A stretch of 64,000 nucleotides of DNA from Brevibacillus migulae (GTDB lineage: Bacteria; Bacillota; Bacilli; Brevibacillales; Brevibacillaceae), in NCBI RefSeq assembly GCF_004521915.1, contig NZ_SDKD01000020.1, forward strand, positions 22,395 to 86,394. Direction: 5' to 3'. Both the position numbers and the translations under genes were made by a program. Below the pieces are notes generated by a model. It did not search any database. It was not told the DNA's origin and was given only the letters and a program-made list of their open reading frames with translations. Shown here piece by piece: positions 1 through 8,328 of this stretch; position 1 is the stretch's first letter, and every line of letters starts with the position of its first letter.

Positions 1-47
1 AAAAAAGCAAGATCCGCATCGCGCAAGCGATACGATCTTGCTTTTTC
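1..47. terminator. Bidirectional rho-independent terminator
   Basis: Left arm AAAAAGCAAGATC and right arm GATCTTGCTTTTT flank an inner ATCGC/GCGAT stem with a GCAA tetraloop. Runs of A and T on either side let it work in both directions. It lies just past the stop of the CDF transporter gene on the minus strand, so it should end that transcript. Confidence 0.85.
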
Positions 48-58
48 CTTTTTCGATA

Positions 59-1000
59 TCATTTAGCGGCCATTTCCGCCACAAACCGTTTCCCGTACTC
101 TCCATGATTATGGATGACCGGATTTTCGATTTGAATGGTCGAATGCTCGATCCCGTATTTTTCCTTCAGGACTTCATTAATCGCCAGGATCACACAGAAT
201 GGTTGAATATCGCCGCGGATGAATACGTGAGCGGATAGGGAGTAGTGGTCGGTAGAGATGCCCCAGAGATGCAGCTCGTGGACATCCTCTACACCTTCCA
301 CTTGGCCGATGGAAGCACGGATTTCATCCAGATCAAATTTCTCAGGTACCGACTCCATGAGGATCAAATAGGATTCCCGTGTAATTTTCGCACCGCCTGT
401 AAAAATGATCGCTCCGATCACCATGCTGATAATCGGGTCGAAGATGACAAATCCGGTGAAATAGATAATGACACCTGAGAGGATGACCCCAATCGAGCTG
501 AGCAAATCCCCGATAAAATGCCAGAGCGCACTCTTCACATTCAGATTGTCCTCTTCCTTCATGCTGCTGCTGAGCACGGCCGTCAAAATGATATTGATCA
601 CCAGTCCGATCGAGGCGATGGTCAGCATCAGCTGCAGGTCGACCGTCTGTGGATGCAGCATCCGCTGAATCCCTTCGACAAAGATTCCAATGGCAATGAT
701 GGCAAGTGCCAAACCGTTTAAAAATGAGGCGATGATTTCAAAGCGCAGGTAGCCAAAGGTATATTTTCGGTTGGGATTTCTCGTCGCCATGTAAATGGCC
801 GCCATACTCAAGCACAACGCGATGACATCGGAAATCATATGAGCGGAATCAGACAGCAAGGCGAGTGAGTTGGACATCAGTCCGCCAACGATTTCGACGA
901 TGGTAAAAAACAATGTGAGTAGCAGTGTGATCCACAGTGTCTTTTTCGATTTAACCTGTTCCTTCATATGGTTGAGATGATGATAATCATAGAACTTCAT
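59..1000 (-). CDS. czcD: Cation diffusion facilitator (CzcD-type Zn2+/divalent metal exporter)
   Basis: A 313-aa membrane protein of the CDF family, which exports Zn2+ and related divalent cations in exchange for protons. Six membrane segments fill residues 22-215 and a cytoplasmic metal-binding domain follows (about 220-290). The transport site shows as H54-x3-D58 in TM2 and H161-x3-D165 in TM5, the HD/HD set usual for zinc-type members. There is a His-rich N-terminus (YHHLNH) and a C-terminal HNHGE. It stands alone, with a terminator at its end and a PerR/Fur-like box about 50 bp upstream. The exact metal cannot be read from sequence; the symbol is by family resemblance. Confidence 0.9.
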   Translation of the reverse strand: MKFYDYHHLNHMKEQVKSKKTLWITLLLTLFFTIVEIVGGLMSNSLALLSDSAHMISDVIALCLSMAAIYMATRNPNRKYTFGYLRFEIIASFLNGLALAIIAIGIFVEGIQRMLHPQTVDLQLMLTIASIGLVINIILTAVLSSSMKEEDNLNVKSALWHFIGDLLSSIGVILSGVIIYFTGFVIFDPIISMVIGAIIFTGGAKITRESYLILMESVPEKFDLDEIRASIGQVEGVEDVHELHLWGISTDHYSLSAHVFIRGDIQPFCVILAINEVLKEKYGIEHSTIQIENPVIHNHGEYGKRFVAEMAAK

Positions 1001-1049
1001 CGTTGCCCTCCTCCCTGGTGTTGCACAGAAATTTGTTTTAGGCTCTTTT

Positions 1050-1066
1050 TTATAATAATTATTATA
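1050..1066. promoter_or_regulatory. PerR/Fur-family box-like palindrome upstream of the CDF gene
   Basis: TTATAAT-A-ATTATTA at 1050-1064 matches the Bacillus PerR consensus TTATAATnATTATAA at 13 of the 14 defined positions; 1051-1066 is a perfect 16-bp palindrome. It lies 50-66 bp ahead of the CDF start, where an operator overlapping the promoter is expected. AT-rich palindromes arise by chance, and Fur, Zur or PerR cannot be separated here. Confidence 0.4.
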
Positions 1067-1142
1067 TAGTAGTTTTTATAATTTTGTCCATCGGTTTGTT
1101 GGTGATTTTCGGAAAAATTATTTTCGTAGCTGTAGTGGTTGG

Positions 1143-1339
1143 GGAGAAGTGCATTTTCTGGCTCCGCTTCATTCTCCGCCCGCAAGGATGTATTTACTGT
1201 CCGCTCCGAATCGAACACGTGGGAAGGACAAAAAGCAGGGATGATTCGACGATGACTCAAGTTTGCCCTTCGGATCCACGTGTTCGACTCTTCGCTTGGC
1301 GGGACTCCGCAGGCGCTCCACCAGAAAATGCGCTTTTCC
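1143..1339. repeat. MITE-like nested inverted-repeat element in the CDF-LysR gap
   Basis: This region has no credible gene; the short ORFs across it have no RBS and no family resemblance. It is a nested imperfect palindrome. The outer arms (about 1143-1161 and 1321-1339) share CCAGAAAATGC plus flanks; the inner arms TCGAACACGTGG (1211-1222) and its exact complement (1276-1287) pair perfectly over 12 bp. It is more GC-rich than the flanking AT-rich DNA. It resembles the dispersed palindromic intergenic repeats of Bacillaceae, but no second copy was noticed in this window. Confidence 0.5.
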
Positions 1340-1362
1340 TCGTTGCCTGTGTTATATGAAAA

Positions 1363-1402
1363 AAACAACCACCGTCACCCTTAAAGTAGACGATGGTTGT
1401 TT
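1363..1402 (-). terminator. Terminator of the LysR gene
   Basis: Arms AAACAACCACCGTC (1363-1376) and GACGATGGTTGTTT (1389-1402) pair with one mismatch. On the minus strand the stem is followed by a T-rich tract. It sits 18 bp past the LysR stop. Confidence 0.8.
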
Positions 1403-1420
1403 CTGAGCTTTGCATACTTT

Positions 1421-2290
1421 TTATATCTGCATAAGCAGCTTTATCACGGCTTGCAAGTTGGGCAAGTTACGATTTTTTACCGGATAAGCGAGATATAAAT
1501 CATTCTTTACTTTATATGGTTCACAAATGATTTTCACTTTGTTTCGCTGAAGGGGATCTGCCAGCATGTACGCCGGCAATAAACTAATCCCCCCTCCATG
1601 TTCAACAGCAGCCAAAATACTGTGGAGATCCGGCAGAACATGCGTGAGTTGTATACGCGGTCGTTTTTGAAAGTGCTGGCGCCAAAACCTGCGAATGATC
1701 GGCAATTCAAGGCCATAGCTGATCCACGGTTGTTTGCAAAGCCAAGCTTCAAGATCTTCCTGCTTCGTAAAGTCCGGTTCGGAAAAATCCACTGGGGCGA
1801 CCACGACAAACTCTTCTTCCACATAGTGCATATATTCCACCCCGGGTGCCGCCAGCTTTTGCGAGGTCACGATGATGTCGAGCTTATCTTCCATCAACAA
1901 ATCCAGAATGCTTGAGGCAATGCCGTAGGAAGCAATGACCCGCATCGGATAACTCCCCAGCTTGGGGGCAATATTCTCCCGGAAAAATTCATGCGCTGCA
2001 CCGATTCTCACTACCGGCACCGTCGATGATGAAGTCGTCTTGAAGTTTCTTGTCGTCTCTTCCAATGATTCAATCAGAGGAGCCAACTGCGTATACAGCT
2101 CTTTTCCTCTTTCGGTGGGAACCATTTTTCTCGGTGTTCGAATAAATAATGGTTCTCCCACCTCTGCCTCCAAAGACGCCAGATGCTGGCTCATGGCAGG
2201 CTGGGTCATCATTCTGGTCTTGGCTGCTTCTGATACGGAGCTGTATTTATAAATATAGATAAAACTTCGGTACCATTCAAAGTCAACCAT
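1421..2290 (-). CDS. LysR-family transcriptional regulator
   Basis: 289 aa, typical for LysR proteins. The N-terminal winged helix-turn-helix (residues 1-60) shows the usual pattern, with the recognition helix around TQPAMSQHLASLE. A PBP2-type effector domain follows (about 90-289). It is the last gene of a same-strand group with an MFS exporter and a DJ-1/PfpI protein, so it probably controls that group. Palindromes upstream of the DJ-1 gene are candidate targets. The inducer is unknown. Confidence 0.88.
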   Translation of the reverse strand: MVDFEWYRSFIYIYKYSSVSEAAKTRMMTQPAMSQHLASLEAEVGEPLFIRTPRKMVPTERGKELYTQLAPLIESLEETTRNFKTTSSSTVPVVRIGAAHEFFRENIAPKLGSYPMRVIASYGIASSILDLLMEDKLDIIVTSQKLAAPGVEYMHYVEEEFVVVAPVDFSEPDFTKQEDLEAWLCKQPWISYGLELPIIRRFWRQHFQKRPRIQLTHVLPDLHSILAAVEHGGGISLLPAYMLADPLQRNKVKIICEPYKVKNDLYLAYPVKNRNLPNLQAVIKLLMQI

Positions 2291-2371
2291 TCGTTTTTCC
2301 TTTCATCCCGTGATTGTCCCATCCATTATAAAGGAGAAAAGCCGGTCTTTTCAGCAAACAGATCACGAACG

Positions 2372-3583
2372 TCACAGACGAGCTTCTGTTTTATGCTGCC
2401 TTGCCCCCCATAAAGTAAACAGGATTCCCACGATGGTCACCAGTGAAGCCACCCACGGCACAGCATGCAGCCCCCCGCCAATCTCCAAATCGATCACTAC
2501 GCCTCCTATATAAGCACCCATCGCATTCCCCAGGTTAAAGGCTGCAATGTTAAGCGTAGAAGCCAGAGTAGGCGCTTCCTTGGCCGTATTCAGCATATGG
2601 AGCTGCAACCCCGGAACGGTACCAAATGCGGCGATCCCTAAAAGGAAAACGGTGAGTAATGTGAGGAGCTTATGCTGATCCGTCAGACTGAATAAAGCGA
2701 GAACAGCAGCCAGCAAGACCATCATGCCGATAAGCGAAGGCAGCAATTTGCGGTCAGCCAATTTCCCGCCATAAATATTTCCGACCGTGATCCCTATGCC
2801 AAACAACACAAGGATGTAAGATACCGAACTCGGGGCAAAGCCTGTGATTTCGACCAAGATCGGGGCAATATAGGTGAATGCGGTGAAAACTCCTCCAAAG
2901 CCGAATACGGTCATCAACAGCGCAATCTGGACGGAAGAACGCCGCAGCACGCCAAGCTCTTGGCGGAGGCTGGACGGCGCAGCTGTCACTTTCGGGACGA
3001 GCATGACGATACCAAGGAACGCGATCAGACCGATCACCGTGATCGCCCAGAAGGTAGAGCGCCAGCCGTATGCTTGCCCCAAAAACGTTCCAATCGGTAC
3101 TCCCAGAATGTTTGCCAGCGTCAAGCCCGTAAACATGATCGCGATGGCCCCCGCCCGTTTTTCTTTCGGAACCAGCTGCGCCGCGATGACAGACCCTACT
3201 CCAAAAAAGGACCCGTGCGTTAATGCAGCCAAAATGCGCGCCGCCATCAACACCCCGTAGTTCGGGGCGAGAGCGGCAAGCGCATTTCCTGCGATGAATA
3301 TAAGCATCAGCAGGAGCAGCAGCGCCTTGCGTGGCATCTTGTGGGTGGCAATCGTGATGAAAGGAGCACTGACCGCCACGCCCAGTGCATATCCGGTAAT
3401 GAGCAGGCCCGCTAGCGGAATGGAGACCTGGAGATTCTCGGCCACTTCCGGAAGCAGTCCCATGATAATAAATTCGGTCATCCCGATGGCAAATGCCCCC
3501 AGCGTGAGCGCATATAAGGCGATGGTCGCCGCTTTAGGCACGGTTGCTCTTTCCGAACGATGGGCAGCTTGATCTGCACTCAT
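2372..3583 (-). CDS. MFS transporter, DHA1 (AraJ/YdhP-like) drug or sugar efflux family
   Basis: 403 aa with 12 predicted membrane helices and a cytoplasmic N-terminus. The AraJ-type signature appears in GMTEFIIMGLLPEVA near residue 35, followed by an MFS motif-A-like loop around residue 85. Such proteins export drugs, amino acid derivatives or sugars by proton antiport. It lies 39 bp downstream of the DJ-1-like gene and 81 bp before the LysR gene on the same strand. Co-occurrence of LysR, a DHA1 pump and a DJ-1 protein suggests a response to a toxic or reactive compound. The substrate is not inferable. Confidence 0.85.
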   Translation of the reverse strand: MSADQAAHRSERATVPKAATIALYALTLGAFAIGMTEFIIMGLLPEVAENLQVSIPLAGLLITGYALGVAVSAPFITIATHKMPRKALLLLLMLIFIAGNALAALAPNYGVLMAARILAALTHGSFFGVGSVIAAQLVPKEKRAGAIAIMFTGLTLANILGVPIGTFLGQAYGWRSTFWAITVIGLIAFLGIVMLVPKVTAAPSSLRQELGVLRRSSVQIALLMTVFGFGGVFTAFTYIAPILVEITGFAPSSVSYILVLFGIGITVGNIYGGKLADRKLLPSLIGMMVLLAAVLALFSLTDQHKLLTLLTVFLLGIAAFGTVPGLQLHMLNTAKEAPTLASTLNIAAFNLGNAMGAYIGGVVIDLEIGGGLHAVPWVASLVTIVGILFTLWGARQHKTEARL

Positions 3584-3622
3584 ACGATTCCCTCCCCTTC
3601 CATTCTTTTTCCCATACTTCCC

Positions 3623-4282
3623 TTAACCCAGTAATTCAATCACAGCTTTTGTGACAGCCATCGTCGATTGAGGATTTTGCCCTGTAACCAGTTTGCCGTC
3701 CACCTCGACATGTGCGGACCAATCCGGAGCCGCCACATAAATAGCGCCCAACTCGCGAAGCTTGCTTTCCAGCAGAAACGGAAGATGTGGACCTAATCCT
3801 GTGGCGGCTTCCTCACTGTCGGTAAACGCATTCACCCGTTTACCGGCGACGAGCGGTTGGCCGTTAGACAGAGTCGCCCCAACCAGTCCAGCCGGTCCGT
3901 GGCATACAGCGGCAACGACCTTTTCTCCTTCATAGAAATCGCGGAGCAATTCCTGCAGCTTGCGATCTTTCGGAAGGTCAAACATGGTCCCGTGACCGCC
4001 CGGCAAGAAAATCGCATGGAAATCTTGGGCGGATACGTCTTCAAGCTTCACTGTGTTTTCCAAATGTTTTTTTGCCTCCAGAATGTCTTGCGGCGTGTTT
4101 TCATCCACGCTGCCCGGGTCGACCGGACCTTCTCCCCCAAGCGGGCTTGCTACCGTGACCTCGTACCCTTTCTTTGTGAATGCCGTGTATGCCTCCGCAA
4201 ATTCGGACAACCAGATCCCCGTCGTCTTTCCTGCGTGAAGTTCTGTATGATTCGTGACAACGATTAATACTTTCTTTGCCAT
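3623..4282 (-). CDS. DJ-1/PfpI-family (Hsp31-like) type 1 glutamine amidotransferase domain protein
   Basis: 219 aa covering the whole DJ-1/PfpI fold. The nucleophile elbow AAVCHGP places the reactive cysteine at C127 next to H128; PGGHG near residue 95 and a Glu near residue 27 complete the family pattern. Members close to Hsp31/YhbO act in carbonyl stress (methylglyoxal detoxification, protein or nucleotide repair) or as chaperones; which applies is not visible. First gene of the DJ-1, MFS, LysR group. Confidence 0.85.
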   Translation of the reverse strand: MAKKVLIVVTNHTELHAGKTTGIWLSEFAEAYTAFTKKGYEVTVASPLGGEGPVDPGSVDENTPQDILEAKKHLENTVKLEDVSAQDFHAIFLPGGHGTMFDLPKDRKLQELLRDFYEGEKVVAAVCHGPAGLVGATLSNGQPLVAGKRVNAFTDSEEAATGLGPHLPFLLESKLRELGAIYVAAPDWSAHVEVDGKLVTGQNPQSTMAVTKAVIELLG

Positions 4283-4343
4283 TTGTAAAGCCTCCTGTTT
4301 GTACTGTATTTGGTTACAGCGTCATTCTAAGGCCGATATAGCT

Positions 4344-4389
4344 ATAAAACAAATTATGTTTTATCGGTTTAATCATAAATATATTTATG
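4344..4389. promoter_or_regulatory. Two palindromes in the promoter region of the DJ-1/MFS/LysR group
   Basis: ATAAAAC-N7-GTTTTAT (4344-4364) has perfect 7-bp arms in a T-N11-A-like arrangement typical of LysR targets. CATAAATATATTTATG (4374-4389) is a perfect 16-bp palindrome. Both lie 62-107 bp upstream of the DJ-1-like start, and the linked LysR protein is the natural candidate binder. The AT-richness limits certainty. Confidence 0.4.
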
Positions 4390-4419
4390 GTAATAGTCAC
4401 GTTGATTGCGGACAAAGAA

Positions 4420-4446
4420 AAAACGAGGGTCGCTTTCCCTCGTTTT
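4420..4446 (-). terminator. Terminator of the hemolysin III-like gene
   Basis: AAAACGAGGG and CCCTCGTTTT form a perfect 10-bp stem with a 7-nt loop. It starts 7 bp past the stop codon and is followed by a T-rich tract on the minus strand. Confidence 0.85.
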
Positions 4447-4452
4447 GATTAT

Positions 4453-5100
4453 TTACATCGGCACGACATAGATGAAAATCATCAAATAATGAAGCAGCGT
4501 CCCTGCAGCGACAAAGAGATGGAACACCTCATGGAAGCCAAATTTATTGGGGACGAAGTTAAATATTTTCGTACCATAGATTATTCCGCCTACCGTATAA
4601 GCAACTCCGCCTGCTATCATCAGCATGATCGCCTGTATCGGCAGATTTTCAATCAACTTGTAGAAAGGAACAACGGCCAGCCAGCCTAAAGCGACGTAGA
4701 AGACCGTCGATACCGATCGGGGCAGATTCATGAACCAGATCTTCATCGCAATTCCGATCGCTGAGAGCACCCATACGGCCACAAGCATCGTCCATCTCCA
4801 GCCGCCCTCCAAGCCATAGTAGAGGACCGGCGTATACGTGCCTGCAATCAGCACGAAGATAGCCATATGGTCGATCTTTCGCAGAATCAATTCTTTGGAG
4901 GGGGTAGTCCGAATCCAATGGTAGATTGTACTCGCCCCATACAGCAAAATGATGCTGACGCCAAAAATACTCATCGTGATCAGCTTGGAAGCATTATGCC
5001 TGGATTCGATCACCAGGAATACAAGTCCAACGATCCCCGCAAGAAACGGAACAAAATGCGTCCACGTATTCACAGGCTCTTTCATGTTCCACCACTTCAT
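4453..5100 (-). CDS. Hemolysin III / PAQR-family seven-helix membrane protein
   Basis: 215 aa with seven membrane helices, the layout of the bacterial hemolysin III (YqfA/PAQR) family. Conserved signatures are NTWTHFVPF near the start, HMAIFVLIAGTYTP in the middle and HEVFHLFVAAGTLLHY near the end. The His residues are those that bind metal in PAQR receptors. The ATG at 5100 is preferred over the GTG at 5121 because AAGGGAGAG lies 12 nt before it. Most bacterial members have no proven haemolytic activity. It stands alone with its own terminator. Confidence 0.85.
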   Translation of the reverse strand: MKWWNMKEPVNTWTHFVPFLAGIVGLVFLVIESRHNASKLITMSIFGVSIILLYGASTIYHWIRTTPSKELILRKIDHMAIFVLIAGTYTPVLYYGLEGGWRWTMLVAVWVLSAIGIAMKIWFMNLPRSVSTVFYVALGWLAVVPFYKLIENLPIQAIMLMIAGGVAYTVGGIIYGTKIFNFVPNKFGFHEVFHLFVAAGTLLHYLMIFIYVVPM

Positions 5101-5184
5101 TGGTAAGCTCTCTCCCTTCACCTTGTCACAATCCGTTACCTAAACAATAGGCGAATTGCTTCCAAGGAACAAGGTAGAAAACAC

Positions 5185-5865
5185 TTATTGCGCATATTCC
5201 CCGTTATAACTGACGAGCGATACATCCTTTACACCCTCCACTGCGGATAGCTCATTGACAAAAGAGGTGTTGTCTCCACGCAGCCGCAATTCTACCGTCA
5301 ATTCCGTCAGGTCTTTTCGCACCGTTTTGGATTTGACGACGGCATTTAGCCTCCGGGTTGAGCGCTTTACTTCCTCCTCGGCAATGGCTTCATAGTGGAG
5401 AATGAGAAGATAAGGGGCTGTGGCAACCTTCCTCCGAGACAGCCACCAGATCGTGGCGCCCACCACGAGAGAGCCGACTATCGCCAAAGGGTAAATCTTG
5501 GCTCCCGTCGCAATTCCGGCCGACACCGCCCAAAACATATAGATGATGTCCATCGGATCTTTTACAGCTGTCCGAAAACGAACGATGCTAAGCGCACCTA
5601 CCATCCCAAGGGATAATACAATATTCGTACTGATAGTCATGATGATCAGACTGGTGATGATCGTCATGAGAACAAAGGTTACATTGTAGTTATGGCTGTA
5701 AACGACCCCGCGATAGCACGCTCGATAGACATAGTAGATAAACATTCCGATGAGAAAAGAGGCCAGTAATCCCAGCAGCATGTCAACATAGGACACGCTC
5801 TCAAAGGAATTCAAGTTCAGCGCGCTTTTTTTGATAATATCTCGAAAATTGACCAAATCGTCCAT
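5185..5865 (-). CDS. DUF4956 membrane protein, partner of the VTC-domain gene
   Basis: 226 aa with about four membrane helices in residues 25-140 and a soluble C-terminal domain resembling a MgtC-type regulatory domain. The family core is recognisable in the stretch VGALSIVRFRTAVKDP followed by IIYMFWAVSAGIATG. ATG 5865 is chosen because AGGGAGAG lies 5 nt upstream and it avoids overlap with the VTC gene, whose stop ends 14 nt earlier. DUF4956 genes commonly sit beside VTC-type polyphosphate polymerase and CotH genes, as here; the function is unknown. It is the last gene of the Pel-type operon. A membrane partner for the polymerase domain is an inference. Confidence 0.82.
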   Translation of the reverse strand: MDDLVNFRDIIKKSALNLNSFESVSYVDMLLGLLASFLIGMFIYYVYRACYRGVVYSHNYNVTFVLMTIITSLIIMTISTNIVLSLGMVGALSIVRFRTAVKDPMDIIYMFWAVSAGIATGAKIYPLAIVGSLVVGATIWWLSRRKVATAPYLLILHYEAIAEEEVKRSTRRLNAVVKSKTVRKDLTELTVELRLRGDNTSFVNELSAVEGVKDVSLVSYNGEYAQ

Positions 5866-5879
5866 ATCTTCTCTCCCTG

Positions 5880-6587
5880 TTATGACCAATATACTTTTTG
5901 CCGTTCTTTGCAAAGCACGTATTTGGATATCGTGGAACGCTGATGTGCGGACATCTGCAGCAAGGCCGCGACCTGTCCGGGCAGGAATTTGTTATACTTC
6001 ACTTCGAGAATCAATCGCTGCCCTTCGACTGCCTGCCAAGTGGGAAGATCGGGATCAAAAAGGTCATAGGAATGTAGCCCGGAAGCCAGTTGTTTGTCAA
6101 AGGTGATCCGTGTATCCGTCAGTTCGTCAATGTATGCTTCCCGTACATAATCCACGATCACGGACGGTTTCATGGTCCCTCTTTGCAGGTCTTGGTAAAA
6201 ATCATGACACAACCGATGTTCCTCATCCTGCAGCCAATCGATATCCCCCTCAAGCAGCCGATCGACCTGCTTTCGCTGTAAGGGGGCTGCTTCCTTGGAC
6301 ACGTACTCATTCCATTTGCTCTTTCGCTCCAGTTTAATCATCCGATCGCTGACGTTATAAATCCGAATGCGGTACTTTTTCCTCTGAAAAACGCCATTAA
6401 TCTTGTCGTGCAGGGCATTCTCCGGAATATCGTCAAAATAAAGGCTTCGGATATGATAGCCGTCCTCTGTCACCGAATGGCGATCGAGCGGGAGGAGGGA
6501 ACGTATGCGATTGCGGAGCCCCACATATTCATGGTGACTGAGATAGTATTTCAACTCATGCCGAAGTTTTTTGCCATGCCATTGCAT
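5880..6587 (-). CDS. Polyphosphate polymerase (VTC) domain protein
   Basis: 235 aa, soluble, spanning a single VTC domain of the CYTH/triphosphate-tunnel type. Tunnel residues can be seen in order: R10 and K13 (RHELKYYLS), R73/R75 (KYRIRIYN), E87/K89/K91 (LERKSK), R149, R160 (RITFDKQ), E195/K197/K200 (LILEVKYNK) and K222 (SKY). The active site therefore looks complete. In yeast Vtc4 this domain makes polyphosphate from ATP. In bacteria the family is often paired with DUF4956 and CotH, and its product is not established. GGGGGAGG precedes the ATG. Placement in a Pel operon is unusual. Confidence 0.85.
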   Translation of the reverse strand: MQWHGKKLRHELKYYLSHHEYVGLRNRIRSLLPLDRHSVTEDGYHIRSLYFDDIPENALHDKINGVFQRKKYRIRIYNVSDRMIKLERKSKWNEYVSKEAAPLQRKQVDRLLEGDIDWLQDEEHRLCHDFYQDLQRGTMKPSVIVDYVREAYIDELTDTRITFDKQLASGLHSYDLFDPDLPTWQAVEGQRLILEVKYNKFLPGQVAALLQMSAHQRSTISKYVLCKERQKVYWS

Positions 6588-6609
6588 GCTGGAGCCTCCC
6601 CCTGCCTTT

Positions 6610-8328
6610 TCATTTCACATAAAATTCGCGAACACCATGGTAAAAATTATCATTTTCGTCCTGGAACGTATCAAAGGCAGTCATTTCATTTCCCTTCGCG
6701 TCCTTCACGATCACCCGCCAATAAAAGCGCCCTTTCCCCGTCTCCTGTACCTCCAGCGTAGTGCCAGTCAAATTCTGACGGTCAATGAGCGGGCGACTAA
6801 AGGACGGGTCTTTTGCCAACTGAAAGTGATAGGTTAATTCATCGCCTTGCAGATCATAGGACATGTCCCACCTGAATATCAGCTTGCCGTTCGCCTGCTC
6901 CACATCTCCCAGATGAAAGGGCATCGGTCGCTGCAGACTCTCCATGAATTTCTGCTCACTGTCCTTGGGGGTTTGCGCAATCCGGGCAAGCTCCTTCTCA
7001 TATATATCCAATGGCCCAGGCAAAAACCGGCTATCTGGAGCTCGGTGGACATAGGGGCTGACAATCGGCTTGTACGTATCGATCATCTTCTTGCTTTCCT
7101 CAGGGGTGATGATGGTTCCCAGCTCCTGTACCTTGGCGACCAGCTCATCGACATTTTTCGGATTTTTGAATAACCGTTTGACTACGGTCGTCCCCCAATA
7201 ATTGGCGATTCCCCGCTGCCATGGGGCTCGACGATTTGACTTCAGCGGTCCATCATAATACCCCCACGCGCCATCGTAATCCCAAGGGAGTATATACCAT
7301 TTTTCCGAATTGAGCGGTGAATAGAGATAGAAGTTTTGTGAATTGGTATCCACGTTGTCCATGAGAATATTAACCGCCATCCAGGTCATGAAATTGTCCC
7401 GATCAAAATGCTTGTCAAAGACCACATCAAAGTCCTGATTCAAATCGTTGATGTCCGCAAGCATCCGAATCAGCTTGGTATGATCATTCCACCCTTTGAT
7501 CTCCAGAATGGTTTCGAATTGCTTTTCATTATAGGCCGGATCATCAACCACCCGCAGCTGATCTGCATAGCGGAAATACTCAAATGAAACGGCTTTATAC
7601 AAGTGGCCATACGGATCCAGTCCGTGCAGTCTCAAAAACGCTTTGTTTGGCTGCTCAATTTGTGTATACAGTCCGTAATCCACGAACTCTGCCTGTTTCG
7701 CCCCACCCGTCAAATCCTTGACATGCAGATTGACAAATTGCGTGCGCAAGCTGGTGAAGTGAGGGATCTTTTTGAAAAAGTCAAAGCTCAGCTTGTTGCG
7801 CATCCGCGTAAAGTCATAGGGGTGCTTGACCAGGTTAATCGTTTGCTGGTTTCTCCAGTATCCCGCGTGATCAAACAGATCGATTTTATAGGATTTCTGC
7901 GGTGCCTTGATGCTCGAGTTTCCCCTTACCTTTGCAGTGGCATTCGGCTGTGACTCCCCATATCCAAACATTCCTGCGCCGGGTCCCTGATCGGTGCCCT
8001 CCTGTAAAATGACGTTTACTTTTCGTTTGTCACTCTTCTGCTCCACAAATGCAATCCGGTTCAACTCAGCCCATGTCATGGGAGGGTCGGCTGTAACATT
8101 ATCCTCGGTAATCGTCAGGTAGAAATGGACAATGGAATCCGGTTGATCCTCCTTGTAGATGAGCCTGTTTTCCTGCAATGTGCTTGGGGAGTGTGAAGCC
8201 TGTACTTGAACTTGATTCTCTTGCTTGACTTCTGCAGGTTTGCCTTCACCATTCGGCGCACAGCCCCCACCAAAGACGATCATCGTCATGATGAGGATCA
8301 GATGCACGCCATATTGCCATTGTTTCAT
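6610..8328 (-). CDS. CotH-kinase family lipoprotein with C-terminal Fn3-like domain
   Basis: 572 aa. A lipoprotein signal peptide ends at the lipobox FGGGC (C23), so the protein should be anchored outside the membrane. The CotH domain spans about residues 60-440: RGNSSIKAPQKSYKI holds the ATP-site lysines and ILPWDYDGAWG the metal-binding acidic residues. CotH proteins are atypical kinases; B. subtilis CotH phosphorylates spore coat proteins. Residues 465-572 form a beta-sandwich, Fn3-like region. The start overlaps the PelG stop (TGAATG), so translation is probably coupled. In this context it may modify cell-surface proteins or act with the polyphosphate polymerase domain; both are inferences. 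Confidence 0.87.
   Translation of the reverse strand: MKQWQYGVHLILIMTMIVFGGGCAPNGEGKPAEVKQENQVQVQASHSPSTLQENRLIYKEDQPDSIVHFYLTITEDNVTADPPMTWAELNRIAFVEQKSDKRKVNVILQEGTDQGPGAGMFGYGESQPNATAKVRGNSSIKAPQKSYKIDLFDHAGYWRNQQTINLVKHPYDFTRMRNKLSFDFFKKIPHFTSLRTQFVNLHVKDLTGGAKQAEFVDYGLYTQIEQPNKAFLRLHGLDPYGHLYKAVSFEYFRYADQLRVVDDPAYNEKQFETILEIKGWNDHTKLIRMLADINDLNQDFDVVFDKHFDRDNFMTWMAVNILMDNVDTNSQNFYLYSPLNSEKWYILPWDYDGAWGYYDGPLKSNRRAPWQRGIANYWGTTVVKRLFKNPKNVDELVAKVQELGTIITPEESKKMIDTYKPIVSPYVHRAPDSRFLPGPLDIYEKELARIAQTPKDSEQKFMESLQRPMPFHLGDVEQANGKLIFRWDMSYDLQGDELTYHFQLAKDPSFSRPLIDRQNLTGTTLEVQETGKGRFYWRVIVKDAKGNEMTAFDTFQDENDNFYHGVREFYVK

Noticed and set aside
1084-1368. Short ORFs on both strands in the CDF-LysR gap (91 and 123 aa).
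   Set aside because: They lie across the palindromic repeat, lack ribosome binding sites and resemble no protein.
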